A stretch of DNA of 63,275 bases, taken from a virus. Both the position numbers and the translations under genes were made by a program. Below the pieces are notes generated by a model that saw only the letters and a list, made by a program, of their open reading frames with translations, was not told where the DNA came from and did not search any database. The stretch spans positions 1 through 63,275 of the IMG/VR virus record IMGVR_UViG_3300027861_000023; one strand, given 5' to 3'. This document shows positions 40,319 through 49,516 of the stretch, in pieces. Position 1 is the first letter of the stretch; each line of letters starts with the position of its first letter.

Positions 40319-40319
40319 A

Positions 40320-40538
40320 ATGGATATAAGAAAAATCTCTATAGGATCTGATTATAAATCTAATGCAATGCATTATATTGTTGGTCAAAATGTTCTTGGA
40401 GGATCTTATCATATATTACATATTCTTTACGATTTTGATTCTTATAAAATATGGATAATAAAAGGAGATGAGGTTGTTCTTTGGAAAGAATTTAAAAATA
40501 CATTACCTATATCTTTAGAGTATAATATTAATTTTTAA
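40320..40538 (+). CDS. Hypothetical protein, 72 aa
   Basis: Not recognised. I start it at the ATG overlapping the preceding region (40320), giving MDIRKISIGSDYKSNAMHY. Beta-rich (YHILHILYDFDSYKIWIIKG, then EVVLWKEF). A longer frame would overlap the fibre gene by 47 bases and is less likely. Confidence 0.55.
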   Translation: MDIRKISIGSDYKSNAMHYIVGQNVLGGSYHILHILYDFDSYKIWIIKGDEVVLWKEFKNTLPISLEYNINF

Positions 40539-40539
40539 T

Positions 40540-40665
40540 ATGAAAAATATAATTCAAAAAGATTGGAAAGATATACTTTGGGAAAAAATGTCAAAAGAAG
40601 AAAAAGAATCACCAAGTGTATTTAATAAAAAACCAATTGAAAAGGCTAAAAAGAAATTAGTGTAA
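40540..40665 (+). CDS. Small charged protein, 41 aa
   Basis: Starts one base after the previous stop. MKNIIQKDWKDILWEKMSKE then a basic tail (KAKKKLV). Tight spacing is the main support. No family. Confidence 0.5.
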   Translation: MKNIIQKDWKDILWEKMSKEEKESPSVFNKKPIEKAKKKLV

Positions 40666-40680
40666 ATTAAATAAAATTAA

Positions 40681-41244
40681 ATGAAATCTCCTTATAGTTT
40701 TATTGTCAGTCCAAAAAAGGGCAGGCGATATGATAACATAAAAAAATACGGAAATAAAAATTTTATTACAAGCTCTTCTGAAGAAGATCATAGCTCTTCC
40801 AATCGTTTTGCAGTAGTTGTTTCTACTCCTATTAATTATAATGGCCCAATAAAAAAAGGTGACACTCTTTTAGTTCATCATAATGTTTTTAAGTTTTATA
40901 ATGATATGTATGGTAATAGAAAAAGCGGTAAAAGTTTTTTTAAAGACAATTTGTTTCTCGTAGATCCAGATCAATTTTATATGTATAAAAATAAAAGCGA
41001 ATGGATAGGTCATGACAAGTATTGTTTTATTAAGCCTTTAGAGTCAAAAGATGGCTATCTTAAAAAAAGTTCTAAATACGAACCATTAACTGGAACAGTA
41101 AAATATATAAATCAAGATCTTTTAGACAAAGGTGTAAAAGTTGGTGATGTGGTTTTGTATCAGCCTGATTCTGAATATGAATTTCTTGTTGATGACGAAT
41201 TGCTTTATAGAATGTTTACTGATAATATCACTGTTGTGTTATGA
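40681..41244 (+). CDS. Second GroES-like (co-chaperonin fold) protein, 187 aa
   Basis: The protein keeps the order of GroES strands: YSFIVSPKKG, NRFAVVVSTP, GPIKKGDTLLVHHN, then GTVKYINQ, GVKVGDVVLYQ and a final LYRMFTDNITVVL, which matches the end of GroES (VKVGD, then a C-terminal edge strand). An insertion of about 60 residues (71-140) separates the halves. It overlaps the 2OG-Fe(II) gene by 4 bases. It is unlike the groEL-linked GroES. It may be a dedicated co-chaperonin or a repurposed barrel. Fold assignment is by pattern, not alignment. Confidence 0.6.
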   Translation: MKSPYSFIVSPKKGRRYDNIKKYGNKNFITSSSEEDHSSSNRFAVVVSTPINYNGPIKKGDTLLVHHNVFKFYNDMYGNRKSGKSFFKDNLFLVDPDQFYMYKNKSEWIGHDKYCFIKPLESKDGYLKKSSKYEPLTGTVKYINQDLLDKGVKVGDVVLYQPDSEYEFLVDDELLYRMFTDNITVVL

Positions 41245-41813
41245 TATATCACAGAGATGGTTTTTTGGATTCAGAGTATTTTAATGAGATTAATAATTCT
41301 ATAAACAGTCAAGAATTTATTCCAGTAGACGTAGGTAATGCTTTTTTTTATGTTCAGCCTTCAAACAAAAAGTTTGATGATTATGTTATTAAAAAGTTAG
41401 AAAAAATAGAAGGTAAAAAATTATCAAACATAACATCTTTTTTTAGAGTAGCTACAGATCAGCTTGATGCTTCTTGGAGAATACATTCTGATTTAATTGT
41501 TAATGGTGAAAAACCAGATAGAGCGTTAGTTTTTTATCTTTCTCCTAAAAGAAGAACTGATTTGCATGGTACTGCTTTTTGGAATCATCATATTCATGGA
41601 GAAAAACTTTTTGATAATTGCACAAATGAAGAGTATGACACTATGATTAAATTAGATTCAAATGATTTAACTAAGTGGAAACTAAGACAAGTTGTTGATT
41701 ATAAGCCTAATAGATTAGTATCATACCCAGCAAATTATTTTCATAGTAAATACCCTAATGAGGGTTGGAAAGAAGGAAGAAAAGTTTTTGTAATGTTTTA
41801 TAAATTTAAATGA
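41241..41813 (+). CDS. 2-oxoglutarate/Fe(II)-dependent oxygenase-like protein
   Basis: 190 residues with the HxD...H...R pattern: H82-S-D84, then H168 (YFHSKYPNEGW) and R180 (GRKVFVMF). The spacing suits a minimal 2OG-Fe(II) dioxygenase. In phages these enzymes are common but their substrates are mostly unknown (protein prolyl/aspartyl or nucleobase hydroxylation are possibilities). Coupled to the GroES-like gene upstream and just before terminase. Confidence 0.8.
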   Translation: MIYHRDGFLDSEYFNEINNSINSQEFIPVDVGNAFFYVQPSNKKFDDYVIKKLEKIEGKKLSNITSFFRVATDQLDASWRIHSDLIVNGEKPDRALVFYLSPKRRTDLHGTAFWNHHIHGEKLFDNCTNEEYDTMIKLDSNDLTKWKLRQVVDYKPNRLVSYPANYFHSKYPNEGWKEGRKVFVMFYKFK

Positions 41814-41814
41814 A

Positions 41815-42090
41815 ATGGATGTAAAAAAAATTAAACTTCAAATTATAAAAGCTGGAGAAAAAGCTGTTCAACAATTAATAAAAGTTGCTGAAGAGCAAAT
41901 TATAAAGTATGGAGAAGATGATGAATTAGCAGCTGATAAATTAAAGAATGCTGCGGCAACTAAAAAATTAGCTATATTTGATGCTTTTGAAATACTAAAA
42001 AGAATTCAAGAAGAAAAAGACGAAATAGAAGGAGTGGATAATAAAACAAATAACGCGCCAAAAGGATTTGCTGAATCAAGATCAACATAA
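41815..42090 (+). CDS. Coiled-coil protein upstream of terminase, small terminase candidate (91 aa)
   Basis: Helical, Lys/Glu-rich (KIKLQIIKAGEKAVQQLIKVAE, then AADKLKNAAATKKLAIFDAFEILKRIQEEKDEIE). It lies directly upstream of and overlaps the large terminase gene, the usual place for a small subunit. No DNA-binding motif can be named, so the small-terminase role is inferred from position. Confidence 0.5.
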   Translation: MDVKKIKLQIIKAGEKAVQQLIKVAEEQIIKYGEDDELAADKLKNAAATKKLAIFDAFEILKRIQEEKDEIEGVDNKTNNAPKGFAESRST

Positions 42091-44314
42091 ATTATATATA
42101 AAAATTGTAGACTTAATTCCTAATAATGTTTTAGCTACTAAAAATAAAGCTAAATCTTGGAAATATGGGTTTAATGAAAAATACGATATTGTTGTTATTT
42201 CTAAGTCTGGAAAAATAGGAGATATTATTTCTATTCAAGGATTAAGAATAGCTCTACCTCTTTTAGAAAAAGATATTTATATAAAAAGTAAAGTTTCTTC
42301 TGAACAATACTGGAAGGCTCAAGAAATACCAAAAGCTTTAACTAAAATAAAATCTATATTTCAATGGCATAATACGTCTTCTAGCTTTAAAAATCAATGG
42401 GTTGATTATATAGAAAAACAGTTTGATTACAGGGAAAAAGGTTACTGGTTTAAAAACAATGGCGTTCCAACTTATATAACTGGTTCTCATTGGATGTATA
42501 TTCAGCACACAAAAATAGATGTAGGCCTTCCTGATTTTAGGGAAGCAAATAGAATATTTTTTATTCACTGGGAAGCTTGTAAAGCAGATAAAAGATCTTT
42601 CGGTAATGATTATTTAAAAATTAGAAGATCTGGTTTTTCTTATATGGGAAGTGAAGAATGCGCTAATATTGGAACAATAACTAAAGATGCTAGAATAGGT
42701 ATTCTTTCTAAAACTGGAGCTGATGCTAAAAAAATGTTTACCGATAAGGTAGTTCCTATATCTAATAATTATCCTTTTTTCTTTAAGCCTATACAAGATG
42801 GTATGGATAAGCCTAAAACAGAATTAGCATACAGAGTACCTGCTTCTAAGATTACTAAAAAAAATATGTATGAGGATGAGGTTGATGAGGTTGAGGGTTT
42901 AGATACAACGATTGACTGGAAAAACACAGGAGACAATAGTTATGATGGGGAAAAATTAAAATTGTTAATTCATGATGAAAGTGGAAAGTGGGAAAAACCT
43001 AATAGTATAATAAAAAACTGGGGGATTACTAAAACTTGTTTGCGTTTAGGTAGTAAAATTATTGGCAAATGCATGATGGGATCAACATCAAATGCTTTAG
43101 ATAAAGGAGGTGAAAACTTTAAAAAGCTTTACTATGATTCTGATGTTACTAAGCGTAATTCAAACGGTCAAACAAAAAGCGGATTATATAGTTTGTTTAT
43201 TCCTATGGAATTTAACATGGAGGGGTTTATTGATAGATATGGAATGCCTGTTTTTTACACTCCTGAAAAACCTATAATTGGAATAGATGGGGAAATGATT
43301 ACTCAAGGAGCTATTGATTATTGGCAAAACGAAGTAGATTCTTTGTCTAGTGATCCAGATGCGTTAAATGAATTCTACAGACAATTTCCTAGAACAGAAT
43401 CTCATGCTTTTAGAGATGAAAGTAAACAGTCTTTGTTTAATCTTACTAAAATATATCAGCAAATTGATTATAATGATTCTTTAATGATAAAGCAGCATAT
43501 GACTCAAGGTTCTTTTTCTTGGCATAATGGTGTTAAAGATACAAGGGTTATTTGGACTCCTGATAAAAGAGGAAGATTTTTTGTAACTTGGATACCTGAG
43601 AAATCATTAAGAAATCATGTTGTTATAAAAAACGGAAAAAAATATCCTGGGAACGAACACATTGGATCTTTTGGTTGTGATTCATATGATATTTCAGGTG
43701 TTGTTGTTGGTAAGGGATCTAACGGTTCTTTGCATGGTATGACTAAATTTAATATGGATACAGCTCCAAGCAATGAGTTTTTTTTAGAGTATATTGCTAG
43801 ACCGCAAACAGCAGAGATTTTTTTTGAAGAAGTTTTGATGGCTTGTATATTTTATGGTATGCCTATTTTATGTGAAAACAATAAACCAAGATTATTGTAT
43901 CATTTTAAAAATAGAGGTTATAGATCTTTTAGTATAAACAGACCAGACAAAACATTTAATAAGCTTTCTAAGACAGAAAGAGAGTTGGGTGGAATACCTA
44001 ATTCTAGTGAGGATGTAAAGCAGTCTCATGCTTCTGCTATAGAGTCTTATATAGAAAAACATATTGGTTTAGATTTAGTTGGAAATTATAGAGATCCTGA
44101 TGATATGGGAATAATGTATTTTCAAAAAACATTAGAGGATTGGGCAAAGTTTGATATAAATAATAGAACAAAATTTGATGCCTCTATTAGTTCAGGTTTA
44201 GCTATAATGGCTAATCAAAAACACCTATACACACCAGCTAAAGAAAAATCAAAAATAAGCATTAACTTTGCTAGATATAACAATAAAAATTCTATTAGTC
44301 AATTACTTAAATAA
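42068..44314 (+). CDS. terL: Terminase large subunit
   Basis: 748-residue packaging motor: an adenine/P-loop region with RRSGFSY (a deviant Walker A), Walker B-like LLIHDESGKW and a motif III GSTSN, then an RNase H-like nuclease with FGCDSYDISG (Asp), ILCENN (Glu) and SSEDVKQSHASAIE (Asp). It translocates DNA into the procapsid and cuts it. The best start is TTG (LNQDQHKLY...), overlapping the previous gene by 23 bases; the next in-frame ATG is far downstream. Headful packaging would suit the permuted ends, but this was not tested. Confidence 0.9.
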   Translation: MLNQDQHKLYIKIVDLIPNNVLATKNKAKSWKYGFNEKYDIVVISKSGKIGDIISIQGLRIALPLLEKDIYIKSKVSSEQYWKAQEIPKALTKIKSIFQWHNTSSSFKNQWVDYIEKQFDYREKGYWFKNNGVPTYITGSHWMYIQHTKIDVGLPDFREANRIFFIHWEACKADKRSFGNDYLKIRRSGFSYMGSEECANIGTITKDARIGILSKTGADAKKMFTDKVVPISNNYPFFFKPIQDGMDKPKTELAYRVPASKITKKNMYEDEVDEVEGLDTTIDWKNTGDNSYDGEKLKLLIHDESGKWEKPNSIIKNWGITKTCLRLGSKIIGKCMMGSTSNALDKGGENFKKLYYDSDVTKRNSNGQTKSGLYSLFIPMEFNMEGFIDRYGMPVFYTPEKPIIGIDGEMITQGAIDYWQNEVDSLSSDPDALNEFYRQFPRTESHAFRDESKQSLFNLTKIYQQIDYNDSLMIKQHMTQGSFSWHNGVKDTRVIWTPDKRGRFFVTWIPEKSLRNHVVIKNGKKYPGNEHIGSFGCDSYDISGVVVGKGSNGSLHGMTKFNMDTAPSNEFFLEYIARPQTAEIFFEEVLMACIFYGMPILCENNKPRLLYHFKNRGYRSFSINRPDKTFNKLSKTERELGGIPNSSEDVKQSHASAIESYIEKHIGLDLVGNYRDPDDMGIMYFQKTLEDWAKFDINNRTKFDASISSGLAIMANQKHLYTPAKEKSKISINFARYNNKNSISQLLK

Positions 44315-46750
44315 ATGAAAGACGTAAAAATACAAGTTAACTCAGCTGCGTTTCCAGATCAATTTGCTTCTGATTCGGTAAAAGACACTATGGAGTATGG
44401 GTTGCAAATAGGACAGGCAATACAGTATGAATGGTTTAGAAGAGATGGAGGATCTTGTAGGTTTTATTCTCAATGGGCAGAGTTTAATAAATTGAGATTG
44501 TATGCTCGTGGAGAGCAGTCTATTGCAAAATACAAAAACGAAATTTCTGTTGATGGAGATTTATCTTATTTAAATTTAGATTGGACACCTGTTCCTATTA
44601 TTCCTAAATTTGTAGATATTGTTGTAAACGGTATGAATGATAGGCTTTTTAAAATAAAAGCTACTGCTCAAGATGCTATGTCTGCCGAAAAGAGAAATCA
44701 GTTTCAAGAAATGATTCAAAGCGATATGATTGCAAAACCTTTGTTGCAACAGATAAATACTGACTTTGGAGTTGATGCTTTTCAAACAAGCGAAGATGAG
44801 TTGCCTGAAAATGATCAGGAGTTAGAGCTTTTTATGCAAATGAATTACAAGCCAGCTATTGAGATAGCTGAAGAAACTGCTATTGATACGATATTTTCTG
44901 CTAATCACTATAACGAAAGTAGAAAAAGAATTGATCTTGATATTACTACTTTAGGGATTGGTATTGGTAAACATATGTTTCTTCCTGGAGATGGTGTGAG
45001 GGTTGAGTATTGTGATCCAGCAAATATCGTTTACAGTTATACTGAAGATCCTTATTTTAAGGACACTTTTTATTGGGGTGAAATAAAAACAGTTCCAATT
45101 ACAGAACTTATAAAAATTGATCCTACACTTACTAATGATGATTTAAGTGAGATTTCTAAATATAGCCAATCATGGTATGACTATTATGATGGCGCGGCAG
45201 CATACAACAACAGTATGTTTTCTAGAGATACCGCTACTTTGCTTTATTTTAATTACAAAACTACTCATTCTTTTGTTTACAAGAAAAAGAAAATGTCTGA
45301 TGGAACATTTAAAGTAGTTCAAAAAGACGATCAATTTAATCCACCACAGGAAATGATGGATGAAGGAGATTTTGAGAAAGTGACTAAAAAAATTGATGTT
45401 TGGTATGATGGTGTGATGGTTATGGGTACTAATATTATGCTTCAGTGGAAGCTAGGAGAAAATATGGTAAGACCAAAATCTTCTAGTCAATATGCATACT
45501 CTAACTATGTAGCTTGTGCGCCTAAAATGTACAAAGGATCTCTAGAGTCTTTAGTTAGAAGGATGATTCCATTTGCAGATTTAATCCAAATGACTCATTT
45601 AAAAATACAACAAGTTGTTTCTCGTGTTGTACCTGATGGTGTTTTTATAGATGCAGATGGATTAAATGAGGTTGATCTTGGAACAGGTAACGCCTATAAT
45701 CCTGAAGATGCTTTAAGGCTATACTTTCAAACAGGTAGTGTTATTGGTAGAAGTTATACTGGAGATGGAGAGTATAATAACGCAAGAGTTCCTATTCAGC
45801 AATTAACATCAAATAGTGGCGCTAGTAAGATGCAAATGCTTATTACTAACTACAATCATTATTTAGATATGATAAGGTCTGTAACAGGCTTAAATGAAGC
45901 GAGAGATGGATCTAGTCCTGATCCTAATTCTTTAGTAGGTGTTCAAAAATTAGCAGCTTTAAATTCTAATGTAGCTACTAGGCATATTTTAAATGCAAGT
46001 TTATACATAACAAAAACTTTAGCTGAATGTTTGTCGATTAGAACAGCAGATGTTTTAGAGTACGCAGACTTTAAAGATGAATTTGCTATGCAGATTGGTA
46101 AGTATAACTTAGGAATACTTGAAGATATTAAAAATCTATACTTGCATGACTTTGGTATTTTTATAGAAATGGCTCCAGATGAAGAAGAGAAAGCTATGTT
46201 AGAGCAAAATATTCAAATGGCATTATCTAAAATGGATATAAATCTTGAAGATGCTATTGATATTAGAGAACTTGCTAATATAAAAATGGCAAATCAATTG
46301 CTAAAAGTTAAGCGTAAGGCTAAACAAGAAATGGAGCAACAGCAAAAAGCTCAAGAACAGCAAATGGCTTCTCAGATGCAAATGCAGGCGCAGAAAGCCG
46401 CTGCTCAATTAGCGCAACAAACAGCTCAAGCTGAAATGCAATCTAAAATTGCTGTTAAAGAAGCTGAAACATCTTTTGATATTCAAAAACTCCAAACAGA
46501 GGCTGAATTAAAAAAACAATTAATGCAGGTTGAATTTGATATGCAAATGCAATTAAAAGGTGTTGAACAAGAAAATATATTATCTAGAGAGGATAACAGA
46601 GAGAAAGCTAAAAAAGAAAGGATTAATCAGCAATCAACAAATACTTCTAAAATAGCAGAGCAAAAGAAAAGAAATTTAACTTCAATAAACTTTGAATCTA
46701 ATGAAGATAGTTTAGATGGATTTGATTTTGCAGAATTTAATCCAAGATAA
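44315..46750 (+). CDS. Portal protein
   Basis: This 811-residue protein directly follows terminase. Features include an N-terminal segment with LDWTPVPIIPKFVDIVVNGM, a large alpha/beta body, and a C-terminal Gln/Met/Glu-rich coiled barrel region (about residues 665-790). Length and position fit podovirus-type portals (dodecameric DNA gate at one vertex). No signal peptide or membrane segment. Confidence 0.85.
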   Translation: MKDVKIQVNSAAFPDQFASDSVKDTMEYGLQIGQAIQYEWFRRDGGSCRFYSQWAEFNKLRLYARGEQSIAKYKNEISVDGDLSYLNLDWTPVPIIPKFVDIVVNGMNDRLFKIKATAQDAMSAEKRNQFQEMIQSDMIAKPLLQQINTDFGVDAFQTSEDELPENDQELELFMQMNYKPAIEIAEETAIDTIFSANHYNESRKRIDLDITTLGIGIGKHMFLPGDGVRVEYCDPANIVYSYTEDPYFKDTFYWGEIKTVPITELIKIDPTLTNDDLSEISKYSQSWYDYYDGAAAYNNSMFSRDTATLLYFNYKTTHSFVYKKKKMSDGTFKVVQKDDQFNPPQEMMDEGDFEKVTKKIDVWYDGVMVMGTNIMLQWKLGENMVRPKSSSQYAYSNYVACAPKMYKGSLESLVRRMIPFADLIQMTHLKIQQVVSRVVPDGVFIDADGLNEVDLGTGNAYNPEDALRLYFQTGSVIGRSYTGDGEYNNARVPIQQLTSNSGASKMQMLITNYNHYLDMIRSVTGLNEARDGSSPDPNSLVGVQKLAALNSNVATRHILNASLYITKTLAECLSIRTADVLEYADFKDEFAMQIGKYNLGILEDIKNLYLHDFGIFIEMAPDEEEKAMLEQNIQMALSKMDINLEDAIDIRELANIKMANQLLKVKRKAKQEMEQQQKAQEQQMASQMQMQAQKAAAQLAQQTAQAEMQSKIAVKEAETSFDIQKLQTEAELKKQLMQVEFDMQMQLKGVEQENILSREDNREKAKKERINQQSTNTSKIAEQKKRNLTSINFESNEDSLDGFDFAEFNPR

Positions 46751-46779
46751 TTAGCTTAAATATATAATTAAATTAATAC

Positions 46780-46787
46780 TAACTTTG
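46780..46787 (+). promoter_or_regulatory. Promoter -7 box TAACTTTG
   Basis: TAACTTTG (TAnnTTTG) lies 16 bases before the scaffold ATG in the gap after the portal gene. It could raise scaffold and capsid transcription. Confidence 0.6.
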
Positions 46788-46803
46788 TAAAAAATTAAAT
46801 CAA

Positions 46804-47949
46804 ATGAGTTTTGAAGTAAAATCAGTTGACGTAAATGTCGAAGAAAAATCAAGAGCGCAAGTTGAAGAGACTCTTTTAAAAAAACACGAAGAGCAATTTG
46901 AAAATACAGCAGATAAACCTGTTGATGATGGAATTGATCGTGTAAATTTTAGTAGTCAGGAAACCCAAAAAATAAAAGTAGAAGATACCCCTGTTGAAGA
47001 AACAGAGGTAAAATTAGAAGAAAATGACGTTCTTTTATATATTAAGAATAGATATGACAAGGATATAAATTCTGTTGATGAATTATTTGCGGAAAAAGAG
47101 GCAAATAAAGATTTACCAGAAGACGTATCTAAGTATTTAAAGTATAAGCAGGATACTGGTCGTGGCATTAATGACTTCATAAAGTTACAAGAAGACATTG
47201 ATGAAATGGAGGATAATGCTATACTTACTAGCTATTATGAATCTACCGAAGAAGGGTTGGATCATCAAGATATCCAGGACATTATCGATGATAAATTTTT
47301 ATATGATGAAGATTTAGATGATGAAAAAGATATTAGAAAAGCAAAATTAGCTAAAAAACGAGAGCTTGTAAAAGCTAAATCTTTTTTGAATGAGCAAAAA
47401 GATAAGTATAAAGTTCCTCTTGAGTCAAGTGGGGATGGATTATCTAAAGATCAACAAGAAAGTTATAATGCTTACAAGAAATCAGTCGAGGACTCTAAAA
47501 GTGTTGCGGAGCAAAACAAAAAGAAGTATGAATATTTTTTAAATAAAACCGAGTCGGTTTTTAACAATGATTTCAAAGGTTTTGAATTTTCAGTTGGTGA
47601 TAAAAATATTTCTTTTAAACCAGGAGATGCACAAGAATTAAAAAATCGTCAAGCAGATGTCAATAATTTTATTGGCCAATTTATGGGAGATGATGGTTTA
47701 ATATCCGATGCTGAGGGATATCATAAAGCACTAGCGGTGGCTATGAATCCTGATAAGTTTGCTAAACATTTTTACGAACAAGGTGTGGCTGCAACTATAG
47801 ATAATGTTTCTAGAAAATCTAAGAACATAAATATGGATGTAAGACAGCAATCACAATCAGTTTCTAAAAATGGAATAACAATTAGACCTGTTAGCAGAAG
47901 TAACGATAATGGAAAGGGACTCAAAATTAGAAGTATTAAAAAACAATAA
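46804..47949 (+). CDS. Capsid scaffold-like protein, 381 aa
   Basis: Very acidic in the first half (Glu/Asp-rich helices), then a Lys/Glu coiled segment (KAKLAKKRELVKAKSFLNEQKD) and a basic, Ser/Arg-rich C-terminus (ITIRPVSRSNDNGKGLKIRSI). This acidic-to-basic architecture and its place before the capsid gene fit a scaffolding protein. The basic end is a possible capsid-binding tail. No protease motif was seen. Confidence 0.7.
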   Translation: MSFEVKSVDVNVEEKSRAQVEETLLKKHEEQFENTADKPVDDGIDRVNFSSQETQKIKVEDTPVEETEVKLEENDVLLYIKNRYDKDINSVDELFAEKEANKDLPEDVSKYLKYKQDTGRGINDFIKLQEDIDEMEDNAILTSYYESTEEGLDHQDIQDIIDDKFLYDEDLDDEKDIRKAKLAKKRELVKAKSFLNEQKDKYKVPLESSGDGLSKDQQESYNAYKKSVEDSKSVAEQNKKKYEYFLNKTESVFNNDFKGFEFSVGDKNISFKPGDAQELKNRQADVNNFIGQFMGDDGLISDAEGYHKALAVAMNPDKFAKHFYEQGVAATIDNVSRKSKNINMDVRQQSQSVSKNGITIRPVSRSNDNGKGLKIRSIKKQ

Positions 47950-47960
47950 ATTTTTAAATT

Positions 47961-49421
47961 ATGGCAGTAAATGCAACACCAGGATTTGACTTGCAGCCAA
48001 GTGCGCAACAAACTCCTTTATCAACAAATTATATAAATAACTTTGATTTCTTGAATCAATATCTTCCAGATGTTTATGAGAAAGAATTCGAACGTTATGG
48101 AAACCGATCAGTAGCATCATTCTTGAGAATGGTAGGCGCTGAAATGCCTTCTAACTCTGACCTTATTAAATGGGCAGAACAAGGAAGACTACACACAAAG
48201 TACCAGGCAGTAACTTCAGCAGGAGCCGCTGGAGTTGACAATGCTGTTTGGACTATTCCTAACAACATCCAAAACTTTAACCCAGCATTAGGCGGAACAT
48301 CTAACCAGGCAGCTTTTAGAGCAGGTCAAACAGTTATGATTTCTGACAATACAGTTGGTTCTGCTTTACAGAATAAAGGGATTATTACAGTAGCTCCTAC
48401 GGCTGCTAATCCAAATCAAGTAACAATTGCATATTACGAAGCAGGTGGTCAGACTATGGCTGCTGGTGTTTCTTGTGATATCTTTATCTACGGTTCTGAA
48501 TTTGCTAAAGGTGTAGAAGGAATGCAAGGTTCTTTAGAATCTGACGATTACTTTTTTCAAAACAAGCCAATTATAATCAAAGACAAATATGCTGTTTCTG
48601 GTTCTGATATGGCTCAAATTGGATGGGTAGAAGTTACATCTGAAAATGGCGCAAGCGGATACTTATGGTATATGAAATCTGAGCATGATACAAGACTTCG
48701 TTTTGAAGATTATTTAGAGACAGCAATGATTGAAGCAGTACCAGCAGCAGCAGGTTCTGGAGCAGGAGATTATCTTCAAGGTGTAGGTGCAGGATTAAGT
48801 GCAGCTGATTCTTCTGGATCAGAAGGTATTTTCTATGTAGTTGGAAACAGAGGTAATGTTTTTGGCGGTGGAAATCCAACAACTCTAGCTCAATTTGATA
48901 ACATCATTCAAAGACTTGATAAGCAAGGATCTATTGAAGAAAACGTTATTTTTGTAGACAGACAATTTTCATTTGACATTGACGATATGTTAGCAGCACA
49001 AAACTCTTACGGAGCTGGTGGTACTTCATATGGTTTATTTGACAATGACAAGGACATGGCTCTAAATTTAGGTTTCACAGGATTCCGTAGAGGTTACGAT
49101 TTTTACAAGTCTGACTGGAAATACTTAAACGATCCTACTATGAGAGGTGGTATAAACGCAGGTGCAGTAAACGGACTTTTAGTTCCAGCTGGATCTACAA
49201 CTGTTTATGATCAAATCTTAGGTAAAAACGCTAAGAGACCATTCTTACACGTTAGATATAGAGCTTCAGAAACTGAAGACAGACGTTATAAGTCTTGGAT
49301 CACTGGTTCTGCTGGTGGAGCAAAAACTTCTGACTTGGATGCAATGGAGGTAAACTTCTTGTCTGAAAGAGCTGTATGTACTTTAGGTGCAAACAACTTC
49401 TTCTTATTCCAAAAAGCGTAA
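47961..49421 (+). CDS. Major capsid protein
   Basis: This 486-residue protein (VNATPGFDLQPSAQQTPLST start; FLNQYLPDVYEKEFERYGNR; LIKWAEQGRLHTKYQ) matches the length and character of the HK97-fold capsid proteins of Bacteroidota podoviruses such as Cellulophaga phages and crAss-like phages, as far as can be judged by eye. It is bracketed by the scaffold gene and a strong terminator. Codon use is slightly more GC-rich than its neighbours, as expected of a highly expressed gene. Confidence 0.85.
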   Translation: MAVNATPGFDLQPSAQQTPLSTNYINNFDFLNQYLPDVYEKEFERYGNRSVASFLRMVGAEMPSNSDLIKWAEQGRLHTKYQAVTSAGAAGVDNAVWTIPNNIQNFNPALGGTSNQAAFRAGQTVMISDNTVGSALQNKGIITVAPTAANPNQVTIAYYEAGGQTMAAGVSCDIFIYGSEFAKGVEGMQGSLESDDYFFQNKPIIIKDKYAVSGSDMAQIGWVEVTSENGASGYLWYMKSEHDTRLRFEDYLETAMIEAVPAAAGSGAGDYLQGVGAGLSAADSSGSEGIFYVVGNRGNVFGGGNPTTLAQFDNIIQRLDKQGSIEENVIFVDRQFSFDIDDMLAAQNSYGAGGTSYGLFDNDKDMALNLGFTGFRRGYDFYKSDWKYLNDPTMRGGINAGAVNGLLVPAGSTTVYDQILGKNAKRPFLHVRYRASETEDRRYKSWITGSAGGAKTSDLDAMEVNFLSERAVCTLGANNFFLFQKA

Positions 49422-49433
49422 GTAGTTATTATT

Positions 49434-49484
49434 AAAAGAGGGTGAACGGTATGCAGGCAAATGTTCCCTTAGTAACCCTCTTTT
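49434..49484 (+). terminator. Strong terminator after the major capsid gene
   Basis: AAAAGAGGGT (49434-49443) pairs with ACCCTCTTTT (49475-49484) around a 31-base loop and ends in a T-run. It isolates the high-level capsid message. Confidence 0.85.
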
Positions 49485-49516
49485 TTTTTATATAAATCAA
49501 ATCAAATTATATTATT

